A stretch of 64,000 bases of DNA from an uncultured Bacteroides sp. (GCA_947173895.1 CAMWGU010000001.1:23536-87535), one strand, 5' to 3'; shown: positions 7,599 through 17,635, counted from the first letter of the stretch. Made by a program: numbers and translations. The notes: generated by a model not told the origin, from the letters alone.

Positions 7599-10082
7599 AT
7601 GAAAAGAAATAAGAAAGAGGAAATTTTGTTGAATACCGAGAACGATGAAATCTCTATGCTAGCTGAAGTCCAAACTGATTCGGACGATATGAATATGATG
7701 AAATTCGATCAAGAAATAGCAGTTATGCCTTTACGCAACATGGTCATGTTTCCATCAGTAGTGATGCCAGTCACAATAGGACGCCCCAGCACATTAAAAC
7801 TGATAAATGCCGCATACAAGAAGAAACTACCTGTCGCAATTGTTTGTCAGTTACAAGGAGACACAGACAATCCAGGATTTAATGACCTATACCATATAGG
7901 AGTGGTCGGGAAAGTACTCCGCGTGTTCGAAATGCCTGGCGGAAATACTACGGTCATCATGCAATCCAGCGGAACCAAAATACATCTGGACGACATCGTT
8001 AAAACCACTCCTTATCTAAAAGGAAAGGTCACTATTATACAAGAAGAGAAGGAACAATTGGATACTGATGAATTCAAAGCCCTAATAGACACGTGCAAAG
8101 ACCTGACTACCAGATACATCGAAACATCCGAAAAAATGGCTCCCGACACTGTGTTTGCTATCAAAAACATGGATGAGCCTGCCATTCTGGTGAACTTTAC
8201 TTGTTCAAACTTGCCATTTACCGTCGAGGAAAAGGTGAAAATGCTGAGCGCAAATAATCTGAAGGACCGATTGTATATACTGGTCAAGATATTGAACCGC
8301 GAAATACAACTGGCCAACATCAAGCAAAACATTCAAATGCGTACACGCGAAGAAATAGACCGCCAGCAACGCGAATATTTCCTGCAACAGCAAATAAAGA
8401 ACATACAAGATGAACTAGGTTCCGGACAAGAGGACGAAATAGACGAACTCCGTCAAAAAGGCAAAGCCAAGAAATGGAGTACGGAAATGGCCATGCTTTT
8501 TGAAAAAGAAATTTCCAAGCTGGAAAGAATCAATTCGCAATCCCCCGACTTTAATGTTCAGCTGACTTACCTGCAAACGTTACTAGGATTGCCATGGAAC
8601 GTGTTTACTACTGACAACCTGAATATAAGCAATGCAGAAAAGACACTGAATAAAGATCATTATGGATTGGAGAAAGTCAAAGAACGTATTCTCGAACACT
8701 TGGCAGTACTGAAACTGAAAGGAGACATGAAAGCACCCATTATCTGTCTTTACGGTCCTCCAGGAGTGGGTAAGACTTCTTTAGGGCGCTCTATAGCCGC
8801 ATCCTTGAAGCGCAAATATATACGCATGTCATTGGGCGGTGTGCATGATGAAGCCGAAATACGCGGACATCGGAAAACGTATATCGGTGCTATGCCGGGC
8901 CGTATCATCAAAAGCCTGATCAAAGCCGAATCTTCCAATCCAGTCATCATTTTAGACGAAATAGACAAATTGGGAAGTGACCACCGTGGAGATCCCAGTT
9001 CAGCCATGTTGGAGGTGCTGGATCCTGAGCAGAACAATTCGTTCCATGATAACTATCTGGACGTGGACTACGATTTATCCAAAGTAATGTTCGTGGCTAC
9101 AGCAAACAATCTAAGCACTATCCCTCCCGCCCTGCTGGACCGTATGGAGCTGATTGAAGTAAGCGGATATATCACAGAAGAAAAGATAGAGATAGCTCGC
9201 CACCATCTGGTTCCGAAAGAGCTGGAGGCCAACGGAATTAAAAAAGAATATGTAAAATTCTCCAAAGCCGCACTAGAGTATATCGTAGAGAATTATACTC
9301 GGGAAAGCGGTGTCCGTGAACTGGAGAAGAAGATAAACAAGGTGATGCGCAAGATTGCATTAGAATTTGCACGCAATGGGTATGAATTAACGCATGAGAT
9401 AAAGCCGGCCGATGTACGCAAATACTTAGGTGCTCCGGAATATAGTCGCGACAAATATCAAGGAAACGAATATGCCGGAGTTGTAACTGGATTGGCATGG
9501 ACAGCTGTAGGCGGCGAAATTCTGTTTGTAGAGACCAGCCTGAGTAAAGGGAAAGGCGGCAGACTTACCTTGACAGGCAATTTGGGAGACGTCATGAAAG
9601 AATCGGCTATGTTGGCTTTGGAATATATTAAAGCACATGCGCAACTATTAGATTTACAAGAAGACATCTTCGAAAATTGGAACATTCATATCCATGTACC
9701 CGAAGGAGCCATTCCCAAAGACGGTCCGTCTGCCGGCATCACGATGGCTACCTCGCTGGCTTCCGCCCTCACCCAACGCAAAGTGAAAGCCAATCTAGCA
9801 ATGACCGGTGAAATCACATTGCGTGGAAAAGTGTTGCCTGTAGGTGGCATTAAGGAAAAGATACTGGCAGCAAAACGTGCCGGAATCAAAGACATCATTC
9901 TATGTGAAGAAAACCGTAAGAATATCGAAGAAATTCAACCAATATATTTGGGAGGTCTGACATTCCATTATGTAACAGACATTAAAGAAGTATTAGCATT
10001 GGCTCTTACCAATGAAAAAGTAAATGGTGCCATTGATTTTAACATAACCAATCAGACAACAGAAGACAATAAACAGATATGA
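7599..10082 (+). CDS. lon: ATP-dependent protease Lon
   Basis: Lon is a cytoplasmic AAA+ serine protease that degrades misfolded and regulatory proteins. The 827-residue protein has the N-terminal substrate-binding domain, Walker A GPPGVGKT near 386, Walker B (ILDEIDKLG) and arginine-finger regions, and a C-terminal protease domain with the catalytic serine in DGPSAG near 710 and catalytic lysine in GGIKEK near 752. I chose ATG 7599, which has AGAGGA nine bases upstream, over the ATG at 7539, which would add 20 unconserved residues and lie upstream of the likely transcription start. The stop overlaps tgt by four bases (ATGA), implying translational coupling. Confidence 0.96.
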   Translation: MKRNKKEEILLNTENDEISMLAEVQTDSDDMNMMKFDQEIAVMPLRNMVMFPSVVMPVTIGRPSTLKLINAAYKKKLPVAIVCQLQGDTDNPGFNDLYHIGVVGKVLRVFEMPGGNTTVIMQSSGTKIHLDDIVKTTPYLKGKVTIIQEEKEQLDTDEFKALIDTCKDLTTRYIETSEKMAPDTVFAIKNMDEPAILVNFTCSNLPFTVEEKVKMLSANNLKDRLYILVKILNREIQLANIKQNIQMRTREEIDRQQREYFLQQQIKNIQDELGSGQEDEIDELRQKGKAKKWSTEMAMLFEKEISKLERINSQSPDFNVQLTYLQTLLGLPWNVFTTDNLNISNAEKTLNKDHYGLEKVKERILEHLAVLKLKGDMKAPIICLYGPPGVGKTSLGRSIAASLKRKYIRMSLGGVHDEAEIRGHRKTYIGAMPGRIIKSLIKAESSNPVIILDEIDKLGSDHRGDPSSAMLEVLDPEQNNSFHDNYLDVDYDLSKVMFVATANNLSTIPPALLDRMELIEVSGYITEEKIEIARHHLVPKELEANGIKKEYVKFSKAALEYIVENYTRESGVRELEKKINKVMRKIALEFARNGYELTHEIKPADVRKYLGAPEYSRDKYQGNEYAGVVTGLAWTAVGGEILFVETSLSKGKGGRLTLTGNLGDVMKESAMLALEYIKAHAQLLDLQEDIFENWNIHIHVPEGAIPKDGPSAGITMATSLASALTQRKVKANLAMTGEITLRGKVLPVGGIKEKILAAKRAGIKDIILCEENRKNIEEIQPIYLGGLTFHYVTDIKEVLALALTNEKVNGAIDFNITNQTTEDNKQI

Positions 10083-11209
10083 CTTTTGACCTACAATATA
10101 CAGATTCCAAATCAAATGCCCGTGCTGGGCTGATCACCACAGATCACGGACAGATAGAGACACCGATCTTCATGCCTGTAGGCACCTTGGGAACGGTAAA
10201 AGGAGTGCATTTGCATGAGTTGAAAGAAGACATTAAGGCACAGATCATTTTGGGAAACACTTACCATTTGTATCTACGACCGGGACTGGACATCATAGAA
10301 CATGCCGGAGGCTTACATAAATTCAATGGTTTTGACCGGCCTATGCTGACAGACAGCGGAGGATTTCAGGTATTCTCTTTATCGGGCATACGCAAAATGA
10401 GAGAAGAAGGAGTAGAATTCCGTTCACACATCGATGGATCCAAACACCTGTTTAGTCCCGAACGAGTGATGGATATTGAGCGAATCATCGGTGCAGACAT
10501 CATGATGGCTTTTGACGAATGTACGCCAGGTACGGCAGATTACGAATATGCAAAGAAATCGATGCAATTGACCCACCGTTGGCTGGACCGTTGCATAAAG
10601 CAGTTCAACGAAACCGCTCCCAAGTATGGATATCAACAGTCGTTATTCCCCATCGTGCAAGGATGTATTTATCCTGATCTGCGCAAACAATCAGCAGAAT
10701 ACATCGCTTCCAAAGAAGCAGATGGCAACGCGATTGGTGGTTTGGCCGTAGGCGAACCCACCGAAAAAATGTACGAAATGATAGAGGTTGTAAACGAGAT
10801 TCTTCCAAAAAATAAGCCACGTTATCTGATGGGAGTCGGTACCCCGGTCAACATATTAGAAGGAATCGAACGAGGTGTAGATATGTTTGATTGTGTCATG
10901 CCGACCCGTAACGGACGAAACGGAATGTTATTCACCAAAGAAGGAATCATGAATATGCGCAATAAAAAATGGGAAAATGATTATTCACCCATCGAAGCTG
11001 AAGGTGCATCATACGTAGATACAATGTATAGCCGTGCCTATTTGCGCCATCTGTTTCATTCACAGGAATTATTGGCCATGCAGATCGCTTCCATCCATAA
11101 TTTAGCATTTTATTTGTGGTTGGCAGGAGAAGCTCGCAAACACATCATAGCAGGTGACTTCTCTACTTGGAAACCAATGATGGTAAAACGCTTATCCACA
11201 AGATTATAA
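10079..11209 (+). CDS. tgt: Queuine/preQ1 tRNA-ribosyltransferase lacking the zinc cysteines
   Basis: Exchanges guanine for a 7-deazaguanine base at wobble position 34 of GUN-anticodon tRNAs. The general-base segment TDSGGFQVFSL is near 90-100, the nucleophile segment FDCVMPTRNGRNG near 271-283, and GGLAVGE is of the bacterial (preQ1-type) form rather than the eukaryotic form. The CxCxxC of the usual structural zinc site is absent: the equivalent stretch before YSRAYL reads GASYVDTM, with Gly, Ser and Asp in place of the three cysteines, although the histidine in IHN remains. At 376 residues it is full length. It overlaps lon by four bases and precedes lptG by ten, so the three form one operon. 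Confidence 0.95.
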   Translation: MTFDLQYTDSKSNARAGLITTDHGQIETPIFMPVGTLGTVKGVHLHELKEDIKAQIILGNTYHLYLRPGLDIIEHAGGLHKFNGFDRPMLTDSGGFQVFSLSGIRKMREEGVEFRSHIDGSKHLFSPERVMDIERIIGADIMMAFDECTPGTADYEYAKKSMQLTHRWLDRCIKQFNETAPKYGYQQSLFPIVQGCIYPDLRKQSAEYIASKEADGNAIGGLAVGEPTEKMYEMIEVVNEILPKNKPRYLMGVGTPVNILEGIERGVDMFDCVMPTRNGRNGMLFTKEGIMNMRNKKWENDYSPIEAEGASYVDTMYSRAYLRHLFHSQELLAMQIASIHNLAFYLWLAGEARKHIIAGDFSTWKPMMVKRLSTRL

Positions 11210-11219
11210 TTTACTAAAA

Positions 11220-12392
11220 ATGAAGAATTGGTTTAAGACTGATACAAATTCATCTCACAAAGATGAAAGAAGATGGAAAACCGACATCAAGCAGCTAAAA
11301 TTAGATAAATGGGTGAAGAGACTGGACGTATATATCATAAAAAAATTTCTAGGAACCTATTTCTTCGCTATCGCATTGATCATATCCATTGCAGTAGTAT
11401 TTGATGTGAACGAAAACATAGACAGATTCATTAATAACAAAGCGCCGCTGAAAGCGATTGTGTTTGATTATTATATGAACTTTATCCCTTATTTCTCAAA
11501 TCTGTTCAGTCCGCTGTTTGTCTTCATTGCCGTTATCTTTTTCACCTCCAAACTGGCTGAGAATTCGGAAATCATCGCCATGTTTTCCACTGGCATGAGT
11601 TTCAAACGAATGATGCGGCCTTATATGATTTCGGCCGCTATTATCTCCGTGGTCACATTTGGACTGGGAGCATACGTTATCCCCAAAGGCAATGTGACAC
11701 GTTTGGACTTCGAAGACCGGTACAAGAAAAAGAAGAAACAAGAATATGTACGCAATGTACAATTAGAAGTAGACAGTGGAGTCATAGCCTACATAGAGCG
11801 CTATGAAAACTACAACAAAACCGGCTACCGCTTTTCATTGGATAAGTTTGACAACAAAAAACTAGTTTCCCATCTCACCGCCCGTAGTGTAACCTATGAT
11901 ACAACCTCCGTACATAAATGGACAATAAAGAACTACATGATACGTGAAATGGAGGGCATGCGCGAAAAAATCACCCGAGGAGACCGGTTAGACACCATTA
12001 TTAAAATGGAACCTCAGGACTTTCTTATTATGAAAGGCCAACAGCAAACCATGACAAGCCCCGAACTGAAGGAATACATTGACAAACAAAAAAGGCGTGG
12101 ATTTGCCAATATTAAAGAGTTTGAAATTGAATATTATCAACGCATAGCCATGTCTTTTGCCGCCTTTATCCTAACTACCATCGGTGTTTCCTTGTCATCC
12201 AAAAAAATTAAAGGAGGAATGGGATTACACTTAGGAGTGGGACTGGCACTCAGTTTCTCGTATATTCTGTTTCAAACCGTATCGGCAACTTTTGCCGTTA
12301 ATGGAAATACTCCCCCTGTCATAGCAGTATGGATCCCTAATATACTCTACACCTTTATTGCAATCTATCTTTATCGAAAAGCTCCTAAATAA
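11220..12392 (+). CDS. lptG: LptF/LptG-family lipopolysaccharide export permease
   Basis: An inner-membrane subunit of the LPS transporter, which with LptB extracts LPS from the inner membrane. The 390-residue protein has the family layout: a cytoplasmic N-terminus of about 40 residues, three transmembrane segments between roughly 45 and 160, a periplasmic beta-jellyroll domain of about 150 residues, and three C-terminal membrane segments from about 300 to the end. LptF and LptG are hard to separate by eye; the symbol is the usual one for this Bacteroides family. It follows tgt by ten bases. Its last codons form half of a bidirectional terminator shared with the convergent HAD gene. Confidence 0.85.
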   Translation: MKNWFKTDTNSSHKDERRWKTDIKQLKLDKWVKRLDVYIIKKFLGTYFFAIALIISIAVVFDVNENIDRFINNKAPLKAIVFDYYMNFIPYFSNLFSPLFVFIAVIFFTSKLAENSEIIAMFSTGMSFKRMMRPYMISAAIISVVTFGLGAYVIPKGNVTRLDFEDRYKKKKKQEYVRNVQLEVDSGVIAYIERYENYNKTGYRFSLDKFDNKKLVSHLTARSVTYDTTSVHKWTIKNYMIREMEGMREKITRGDRLDTIIKMEPQDFLIMKGQQQTMTSPELKEYIDKQKRRGFANIKEFEIEYYQRIAMSFAAFILTTIGVSLSSKKIKGGMGLHLGVGLALSFSYILFQTVSATFAVNGNTPPVIAVWIPNILYTFIAIYLYRKAPK

Positions 12393-12407
12393 TTATAGGA
12401 GCTTTTC
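12376..12407. terminator. Bidirectional terminator embedded in two coding ends
   Basis: A perfect 12-bp stem (GAAAAGCTCCTA, 12376-12387, with its complement 12396-12407) around an 8-base loop holding both stop codons: TAA of lptG at 12390-12392 and TAA of the minus-strand HAD gene at 12393-12395. The AAAA/TTTT arms provide a short U tail in both directions. Confidence 0.75.
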
Positions 12408-13013
12408 CAATTTCTGACGCCAATCCTCCTCGTTTTCTGGCTGCATCGTGACAAATCCAAATTCTTTTCCGGCAGCAATATTGGCAGCACCGTCATCCAC
12501 AAAAATGGTTTCCACAGGATTTATTCCACTATCTTTTATCATATAATCAAAAATGCCAAAATCTGGCTTAGTAGATCCCGCTTCAAATGAAGTATAAATT
12601 TTGTCAACATAAGCATCTAGCGGCTTACCAGCAGGTGTAAACTTATCACTTCTCGCCCATCCCATAATATATGGATTCGTATTACTCAATATAAAAACCT
12701 TATATTGTTTACGCAGTTCGTTCAGATAATCCAGCTTATATTGAGGCACTTCCGTTATAAATCCCTTCCAACCTTGCTCCACTTCCTCATAAGTCAACAT
12801 TTTTCCACTCATATTGCTCAATTCACAGCGGAACGTCTCAGCATCCATATTCCCATTTTCCACCTCCTGAAAAATACCCTGCTGATGATACTTGTCCAAC
12901 AAACTATCCGCGTCTTTCACTCCTATCCGTTCAAAAGCCTTTACAGCCTGATTACGGTCAATACCGATGATAACTCCCCCAAAATCGAATACAATATTTT
13001 TAATCTGTTTCAT
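12393..13013 (-). CDS. HAD-superfamily phosphatase (YihX-like)
   Basis: A 206-residue haloacid-dehalogenase hydrolase. Motif I is VFDFGGVI, with the nucleophile Asp but Gly where many HAD enzymes have a second Asp, as in E. coli YihX (glucose-1-phosphate phosphatase). Motif II is LSNTN, motif III the Lys of STKPD, and motif IV FVDDG. A helical cap lies between motifs I and II. The substrate is probably a small sugar phosphate, but that is inference. The frame continues 27 codons upstream of the chosen ATG (13013); I start there because MKQIKNIVFDFGG places motif I at the usual distance. It is convergent with lptG. Confidence 0.85.
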   Translation of the reverse strand: MKQIKNIVFDFGGVIIGIDRNQAVKAFERIGVKDADSLLDKYHQQGIFQEVENGNMDAETFRCELSNMSGKMLTYEEVEQGWKGFITEVPQYKLDYLNELRKQYKVFILSNTNPYIMGWARSDKFTPAGKPLDAYVDKIYTSFEAGSTKPDFGIFDYMIKDSGINPVETIFVDDGAANIAAGKEFGFVTMQPENEEDWRQKLEKLL

Positions 13014-13099
13014 AATATGATACGTTTTTATCCGTTGTAAAATTAAGCATTTCATGATTAATACAAAATGATGTAAATCAAGAAAAGACAACAAGGCAT

Positions 13100-13134
13100 A
13101 AAAAAAACCGCAGACTCCATAAAGAATCCACGGT
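13100..13134 (-). terminator. Terminator of the thioredoxin-fold gene
   Basis: An 11-bp stem (13107-13134, three G-T pairs in the RNA) followed on the minus strand by about eight T residues, 44 bases past the stop at 13178. Confidence 0.75.
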
Positions 13135-13177
13135 CGTTATTCTTGTTGTATTTTTCTTCCTTCCGAAAGAGCTCCCC

Positions 13178-13672
13178 TTAATTCAAATAAGAAGAGAGCT
13201 CGGATGCTGTGATGTCTTTAGCAATAATAATACCATCTTCATCTAACAGAAAATTCTTAAATCCTTTTTTCAAGCGATAAGTCTGATATAAATCCGATGA
13301 AATGCCAGCCAACTCTACAAAACAATTAGATGTTGAAATCTGGTCTTTTTTAATGGTCTCGTTAAATATTGACTTGTATTCATCAAATGAAACAGAAACC
13401 ATTTCAATATTGTCAGCCTGCTGAATAGCATAATTCAAAGTCGCGTTTCGCACTCTAGATGTAGCATCATAACTGGCCCAAAAACTTAGCAGTACGTATT
13501 TACCTCTCAAATCTTTCAAGTTAATCAACTGCTTTTCGCCACAGATTGTGAATACAGGAGCCTTATCTCCTATGGTCAACCCCTCCGTTGGCGTGTCTTT
13601 CCCTACAAATGAAAACGAAATCAAGGAACTAATAATTAATACAACAAAAATCCACGTTACATTCTTAATCAT
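13178..13672 (-). CDS. Exported thioredoxin-fold protein without active-site cysteines
   Basis: A 164-residue protein with an N-terminal hydrophobic segment (about 5-23, signal peptide or anchor) and an AhpC/TSA-TlpA-like fold: GDKAPVF at about 35-41, then the FWAS strand at 64-67. Where redox-active relatives read WCGPC, this one reads YDATS (68-72), so both catalytic cysteines are replaced (Asp69, Ser72). The remaining cysteines (C44 and one in SNCFVEL) are outside the motif. It therefore cannot use the usual CxxC chemistry; a binding or scaffold role in the periplasm is possible. It is monocistronic with its own promoter and terminator. Confidence 0.75.
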   Translation of the reverse strand: MIKNVTWIFVVLIISSLISFSFVGKDTPTEGLTIGDKAPVFTICGEKQLINLKDLRGKYVLLSFWASYDATSRVRNATLNYAIQQADNIEMVSVSFDEYKSIFNETIKKDQISTSNCFVELAGISSDLYQTYRLKKGFKNFLLDEDGIIIAKDITASELSSYLN

Positions 13673-13743
13673 GTAATTCGATTTTGGTTAATACTATCCG
13701 AGACTGTCCTCAAACAGTGATTTCCACCCGGAACATTATTTTT

Positions 13744-13762
13744 AGCATTGATAATCAATGCT
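13744..13762. promoter_or_regulatory. Perfect 9-bp inverted repeat in a 5' leader
   Basis: AGCATTGAT-A-ATCAATGCT is symmetrical about a single base, too tight for an RNA hairpin loop without opening, so a dimeric repressor operator is more likely. It lies about 20 bases downstream of the -7 element at 13785-13792, inside the leader of the minus-strand gene at 13178-13672. Confidence 0.45.
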
Positions 13763-13784
13763 CTTTTTCATTAGAAATCTGCTG

Positions 13785-13792
13785 CAAAGGTA
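13785..13792 (-). promoter_or_regulatory. -7 promoter element for the thioredoxin-fold gene
   Basis: TACCTTTG on the minus strand, 113 bases upstream of the ATG at 13672. Confidence 0.5.
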
Positions 13793-13911
13793 AGGAGTTT
13801 AGATATTAACTCCAAGAGATTTCCTCAAAAAATATGTTATATAACATAAAACCACCCATTCTATCGAGAAAAAAGAATGCATAAAATATAGCGGATAAGG
13901 ACTTTTTTACG

Positions 13912-13919
13912 TACTTTTG
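13912..13919 (+). promoter_or_regulatory. -7 promoter element for serB
   Basis: TACTTTTG, 26 bases before the serB ATG at 13946. Confidence 0.55.
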
Positions 13920-13945
13920 CAATCTGTAAATAGCAACCACGAAGT

Positions 13946-15178
13946 ATGAATAATAATACTGAACTTATTTTAATTAGAATCACTGGGCTTGACAGACCGG
14001 GGTTAACTGCTTCCATTACGGAAATATTGTCTAAATATGATGTTACAATCTTAGATATTGGCCAAGCCGATATTCATAGTACCTTATCATTAGGCATTCT
14101 ATTCAAAAGTAAGGAGAAAGATTCCGGCAATATTATGAAAGAGTTGCTATTTAAAGCATCTGCATTAGGCATCAACATCCGTTTCTATCCCGTAACAGTA
14201 GAAGAATATGAAGAATGGGTAAATATGCAAGGCAAAAACAGATATATCCTGACTTTATTGGGCCGCCGACTGACTGCCCGACAAATTGCCTCTGTCACAG
14301 GCATATTAGCCGAACAAGGATTAAACATTGATGCAATCAAACGTCTTACAGGGCGTGTCCCGCTAGATGAACAAAAGGCAAATGTACGTGCTTGCATCGA
14401 ATTCTCAGTACGTGGCACCCCACAGAATCGAGAAGAAATGCAACAAGCGTTAATGAAACTAAGTAGCGAACTGGAAATGGATTTCTCCTTCCAATTGGAC
14501 AACATGTACCGACGTATGCGCCGTCTTATCTGCTTCGATATGGATTCCACTCTGATCCAAACAGAATGTATAGACGAACTTGCAGAACGTGCTGGTGTAG
14601 GCAAGCAAGTAAAAGAAATCACCGAACGCGCCATGCGAGGAGAAATAGACTTCATCGAAAGTTTCACTGAGCGGGTAGCGTTGTTAAAAGGACTGGATGA
14701 AAGTGTAATGAAAGAAATTGCCGAAAAACTTCCGATTACCGAAGGAGTGGAGCGTCTGATGTTTGTGCTGAAAAGATATGGCTACAAAATTGCCATCCTA
14801 TCAGGTGGATTCACTTACTTCGGCAATTATCTGAAAGACAAATTCGGCATAGATTACGTATATGCCAACGAGTTGGAAATAATAGACGGAAAGTTAACCG
14901 GAAGATATTTGGGAGATGTGGTAGACGGAAAACGTAAAGCTGAATTATTGAAACTGATAGCACAAGTAGAGCGTGTAGATATAGCACAAACCATTGCTGT
15001 AGGAGATGGAGCGAACGATCTTCCTATGCTATCTGAAGCCGGTTTGGGAATAGCATTCCACGCAAAACCCAAAGTGGTGGCAAATGCCAAACAATCCATT
15101 AACACTATTGGACTAGACGGCGTACTCTACTTTTTGGGATTCAAAGACTCTTACCTTGAAGAACGCGGAAAACTCTAA
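13946..15178 (+). CDS. serB: Phosphoserine phosphatase with two N-terminal ACT domains
   Basis: Catalyses the last step of serine synthesis, removing phosphate from L-phosphoserine in the cytoplasm. The 410-residue protein has an ACT domain at about 5-80 (ITGLDRPGLTASITEIL), a second at about 97-180, and a HAD domain with motif I FDMDSTLIQ near 196-204, the SGGF serine motif near 290, and motif III/IV GDGANDLPML near 353. The ACT pair suggests feedback by an amino acid, probably serine. It makes the substrate of the serine palmitoyltransferase encoded about 9 kb upstream, though nothing links their expression. The DEAD-box gene follows after 22 bases. Confidence 0.94.
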   Translation: MNNNTELILIRITGLDRPGLTASITEILSKYDVTILDIGQADIHSTLSLGILFKSKEKDSGNIMKELLFKASALGINIRFYPVTVEEYEEWVNMQGKNRYILTLLGRRLTARQIASVTGILAEQGLNIDAIKRLTGRVPLDEQKANVRACIEFSVRGTPQNREEMQQALMKLSSELEMDFSFQLDNMYRRMRRLICFDMDSTLIQTECIDELAERAGVGKQVKEITERAMRGEIDFIESFTERVALLKGLDESVMKEIAEKLPITEGVERLMFVLKRYGYKIAILSGGFTYFGNYLKDKFGIDYVYANELEIIDGKLTGRYLGDVVDGKRKAELLKLIAQVERVDIAQTIAVGDGANDLPMLSEAGLGIAFHAKPKVVANAKQSINTIGLDGVLYFLGFKDSYLEERGKL

Positions 15179-15200
15179 AGAAAGAAGTTACTATAAATAT

Positions 15201-16439
15201 ATGAAATTTTCAGAACTAAATTTAGAAGAAGGGGTACTTCAGGCATTAGATGCCATGAGATTTGAAGAATGTACTCCCGTACAAGAACATACCATACCGG
15301 TCATTTTGGAAGGGAAAGACCTAATTGGAGTGGCGCAAACCGGAACAGGAAAAACAGCTGCCTACCTTTTACCAGTCCTCAATCAATTGAGCAAAGGCGG
15401 GTATCCAGAAGATGCTATCAATTGCGTTATCATGTCTCCCACACGTGAACTGGCACAACAAATAGATCAGCAAATGGAAGGATTCTCTTATTTTCTACCG
15501 GCATCCAGTGTGGCTGTCTATGGAGGAAATGACGGAGTGCGTTTTGAACAGGAAAAGAAAGGATTAACATTAGGAGCCGAAGTAGTCATCGCCACTCCAG
15601 GGCGACTGATAAGCCACCTCAGTTTAGGCTATGTGGATTTATCAAGAGTTTCTTTCTTCATTCTCGATGAAGCTGACCGAATGCTTGACATGGGATTCTC
15701 GGAGGACATCATGCAAATCGTAAAATATTTGCCTAAAAAACGCCAAACCATCATGTTCTCGGCTACTATGCCAGCTAAAATACAACAATTGGCAAAATCT
15801 ATATTAAATGATCCGGTAGAAATAAAACTGGCTGTTTCAAAACCTGCAGATAAGATTATCCAAACAGCTTATATATGCTATGAACAACAAAAACTAGGAA
15901 TAATCCAATCTTTGTTCCAAGACCAAACACCCGAACGAGTCATAATCTTCGCTTCTTCCAAATTGAAGGTGAAAGAAGTAACACAAGCTTTCAAACGAAT
16001 GAAACTCAACGTAGGCGAAATGCATTCAGACTTGGAACAAGCACAGCGAGAACAAATTATGCGCGAATTTAAAAGCGGAAAAATTAATATTCTAATCGCT
16101 ACAGATATTGTTTCACGCGGAATAGACATTGATGATATTCGACTAGTCATCAATTATGATGTACCACATGACTGTGAAGACTATGTACATCGCATCGGCC
16201 GCACAGCTCGTGCTAACCACGATGGCTGTGCCATTACTTTCGTTAGCGAGAAAGAACAGACACAATTCAAAACTATTGAAAACTTCTTAAACAGAAACAT
16301 ATATAAAATTCCTGTTCCCGAAGAGTTGGGAGAAGCTCCCGAATATGCTCCACGAAACAATAATGGCCGTGACAATCATAGAGAAAAAAAACAGAGGAAA
16401 TATAAAAAGAAACGCAACGGCGTAGAAAAAAAACGGTAA
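15201..16439 (+). CDS. DEAD-box ATP-dependent RNA helicase (RhlE-like)
   Basis: A cytoplasmic RNA helicase of 412 residues with motif I AQTGTGKT near 45, Ia PTREL, motif II DEAD near 155, motif III SAT, and the C-terminal motifs TDIVSRGID and HRIGRTAR. After about residue 380 comes a basic tail rich in Lys, Arg and Asn, typical of RhlE/CsdA-type proteins that act in ribosome assembly or RNA decay. An in-frame ATG at 15156 lies inside serB; I prefer 15201, where MKFSELNL begins the conserved Q-motif region. It is probably co-transcribed with serB. Confidence 0.92.
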   Translation: MKFSELNLEEGVLQALDAMRFEECTPVQEHTIPVILEGKDLIGVAQTGTGKTAAYLLPVLNQLSKGGYPEDAINCVIMSPTRELAQQIDQQMEGFSYFLPASSVAVYGGNDGVRFEQEKKGLTLGAEVVIATPGRLISHLSLGYVDLSRVSFFILDEADRMLDMGFSEDIMQIVKYLPKKRQTIMFSATMPAKIQQLAKSILNDPVEIKLAVSKPADKIIQTAYICYEQQKLGIIQSLFQDQTPERVIIFASSKLKVKEVTQAFKRMKLNVGEMHSDLEQAQREQIMREFKSGKINILIATDIVSRGIDIDDIRLVINYDVPHDCEDYVHRIGRTARANHDGCAITFVSEKEQTQFKTIENFLNRNIYKIPVPEELGEAPEYAPRNNNGRDNHREKKQRKYKKKRNGVEKKR

Positions 16440-16894
16440 TGCGCTTTCGCCATAGAAGTATTTTAGGAAGAAGTTTTCCCGATTTTGAATGTTATGCCCA
16501 GATGTGCCTACTTGCAGGTCTCGGCAAACAGTGATGCGGTAATTTCCCGAAACAGGATCGGGCTAACGCCCGTTGCCTGTGTGTGAACAGATACCACAGC
16601 CTATCCCTTCTTCCTTCATACTCTTTCTTTATATTGTTCTTATTTCTTTGTCGTCAGGAAAGTCTGCATGGCACGCAGGTTGCGCGATAAGTATTATTGC
16701 TTTCATATTTTTTGCTTTGGGTTTATATCCACACAATTTGAAAATGTCGTTTTATGTTTGCAAAGATAAGCCGATACCCTATAAATCACCTTTCCATAAT
16801 TGCGGACGATAATGCTATTTTTACGGCAAGTATATCTATTGTTTCCTTTAGGATTTTGAATTGACTGTTTGCCCGCTTAATGTCCATCAACAAA
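16440..16894. other. Non-coding gap upstream of repeat copy B
   Basis: No convincing gene. A 79-codon frame at 16573-16812 lacks a ribosome site and recognisable motifs. A GC-rich hairpin at 16552-16580 (ACAGG...CCTGT arms with an inner CGGGC/GCCCG) has no T tail and may end the DEAD-box transcript. At 16753-16768 two -7-like elements lie back to back (TATGTTTG forward, TATCTTTG reverse), with no gene for either. Confidence 0.4.
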
Positions 16895-17635
16895 CGGTTT
16901 TGAGCGTGGAGAATACATTCAAAAAGCGTTTGTCAAGAGGGGCGGCCGGAAATGGGGAAAATCGCAGGTCTGTTCACCGGAACAAGGCATGCTTGTTCAC
17001 CGCACGAGCATGCCCTGTTCGTTGTACAAGCATGCTATGTTCGCCGTACAAGCCCGGCTTGTTCACTGCACAGGCTTGGTATGTGCGCCGCAACACATTC
17101 CGCCTTGTCGTAAAAACACGTACGTATGCGTGGGCTTGTACATACGTACATATAGGCTTACACATACGTATGTATAGGCTTACACGTACGTACGTGCAGA
17201 GGACCTCATCCCTCATCAGGTTGGTTCTTCCCCTTCTCCCTTCATCCTTTCATTTTTTAGTTAACCATATATCAATCAGATGGTTAAAAATGACAGAGCA
17301 TCCTCTCACGCCCCTTTCAGCCACCGGCATGAGTCCTTTCACATCTACCCTCGGCGGTTTCACACCATGCTGCCTTTGTGTGCCTATGAAGGGAGGATGA
17401 AAGGAGCCGAAGGAGTGTCCTCTCACTCTCGGAATCCCCATCGGCAGGGCATTTCGGCAGACAATGAAAGGATGAATGGAAAAAGTAGAATCACGTCAAT
17501 GCTGTATCCTGTGTGAAGGGGCAACCATGCAAAAAATGTTGTTTTTGGACAATGCCGGGCCGAAAGACAATGGTAATGCATTTGGTTCCAGCAGATAGAA
17601 GATTCTTAGCCGGGAATTAGACAAGAATGGCTTAC
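16895..17635 (+). repeat. Dispersed intergenic repeat, copy B
   Basis: Starts with GAGCGTGGAGAATACATTC (shared with copy C), then the GAACA-type 22-bp array on the opposite strand (about 16966-17090), the four-palindrome array at 22-bp spacing (17115-17198), the CATCAGGTTG and CCTTTCAT-rich conserved part, and the AGAATCACGTC end of the inverted-repeat motif at 17487-17497. Similarity to copy A continues to about 17635, including the words ESRQCCILCEGATMQKM in translation, which then hit a stop. The left inverted repeat seen in A is missing here, replaced by sequence shared with C. It lies between the DEAD-box gene and the outer-membrane protein gene. Confidence 0.85.

Noticed and set aside
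16573..16812. 79-codon ORF after the DEAD-box gene
   Set aside because: No ribosome site, no recognisable domain, atypical composition; located in a non-coding gap.
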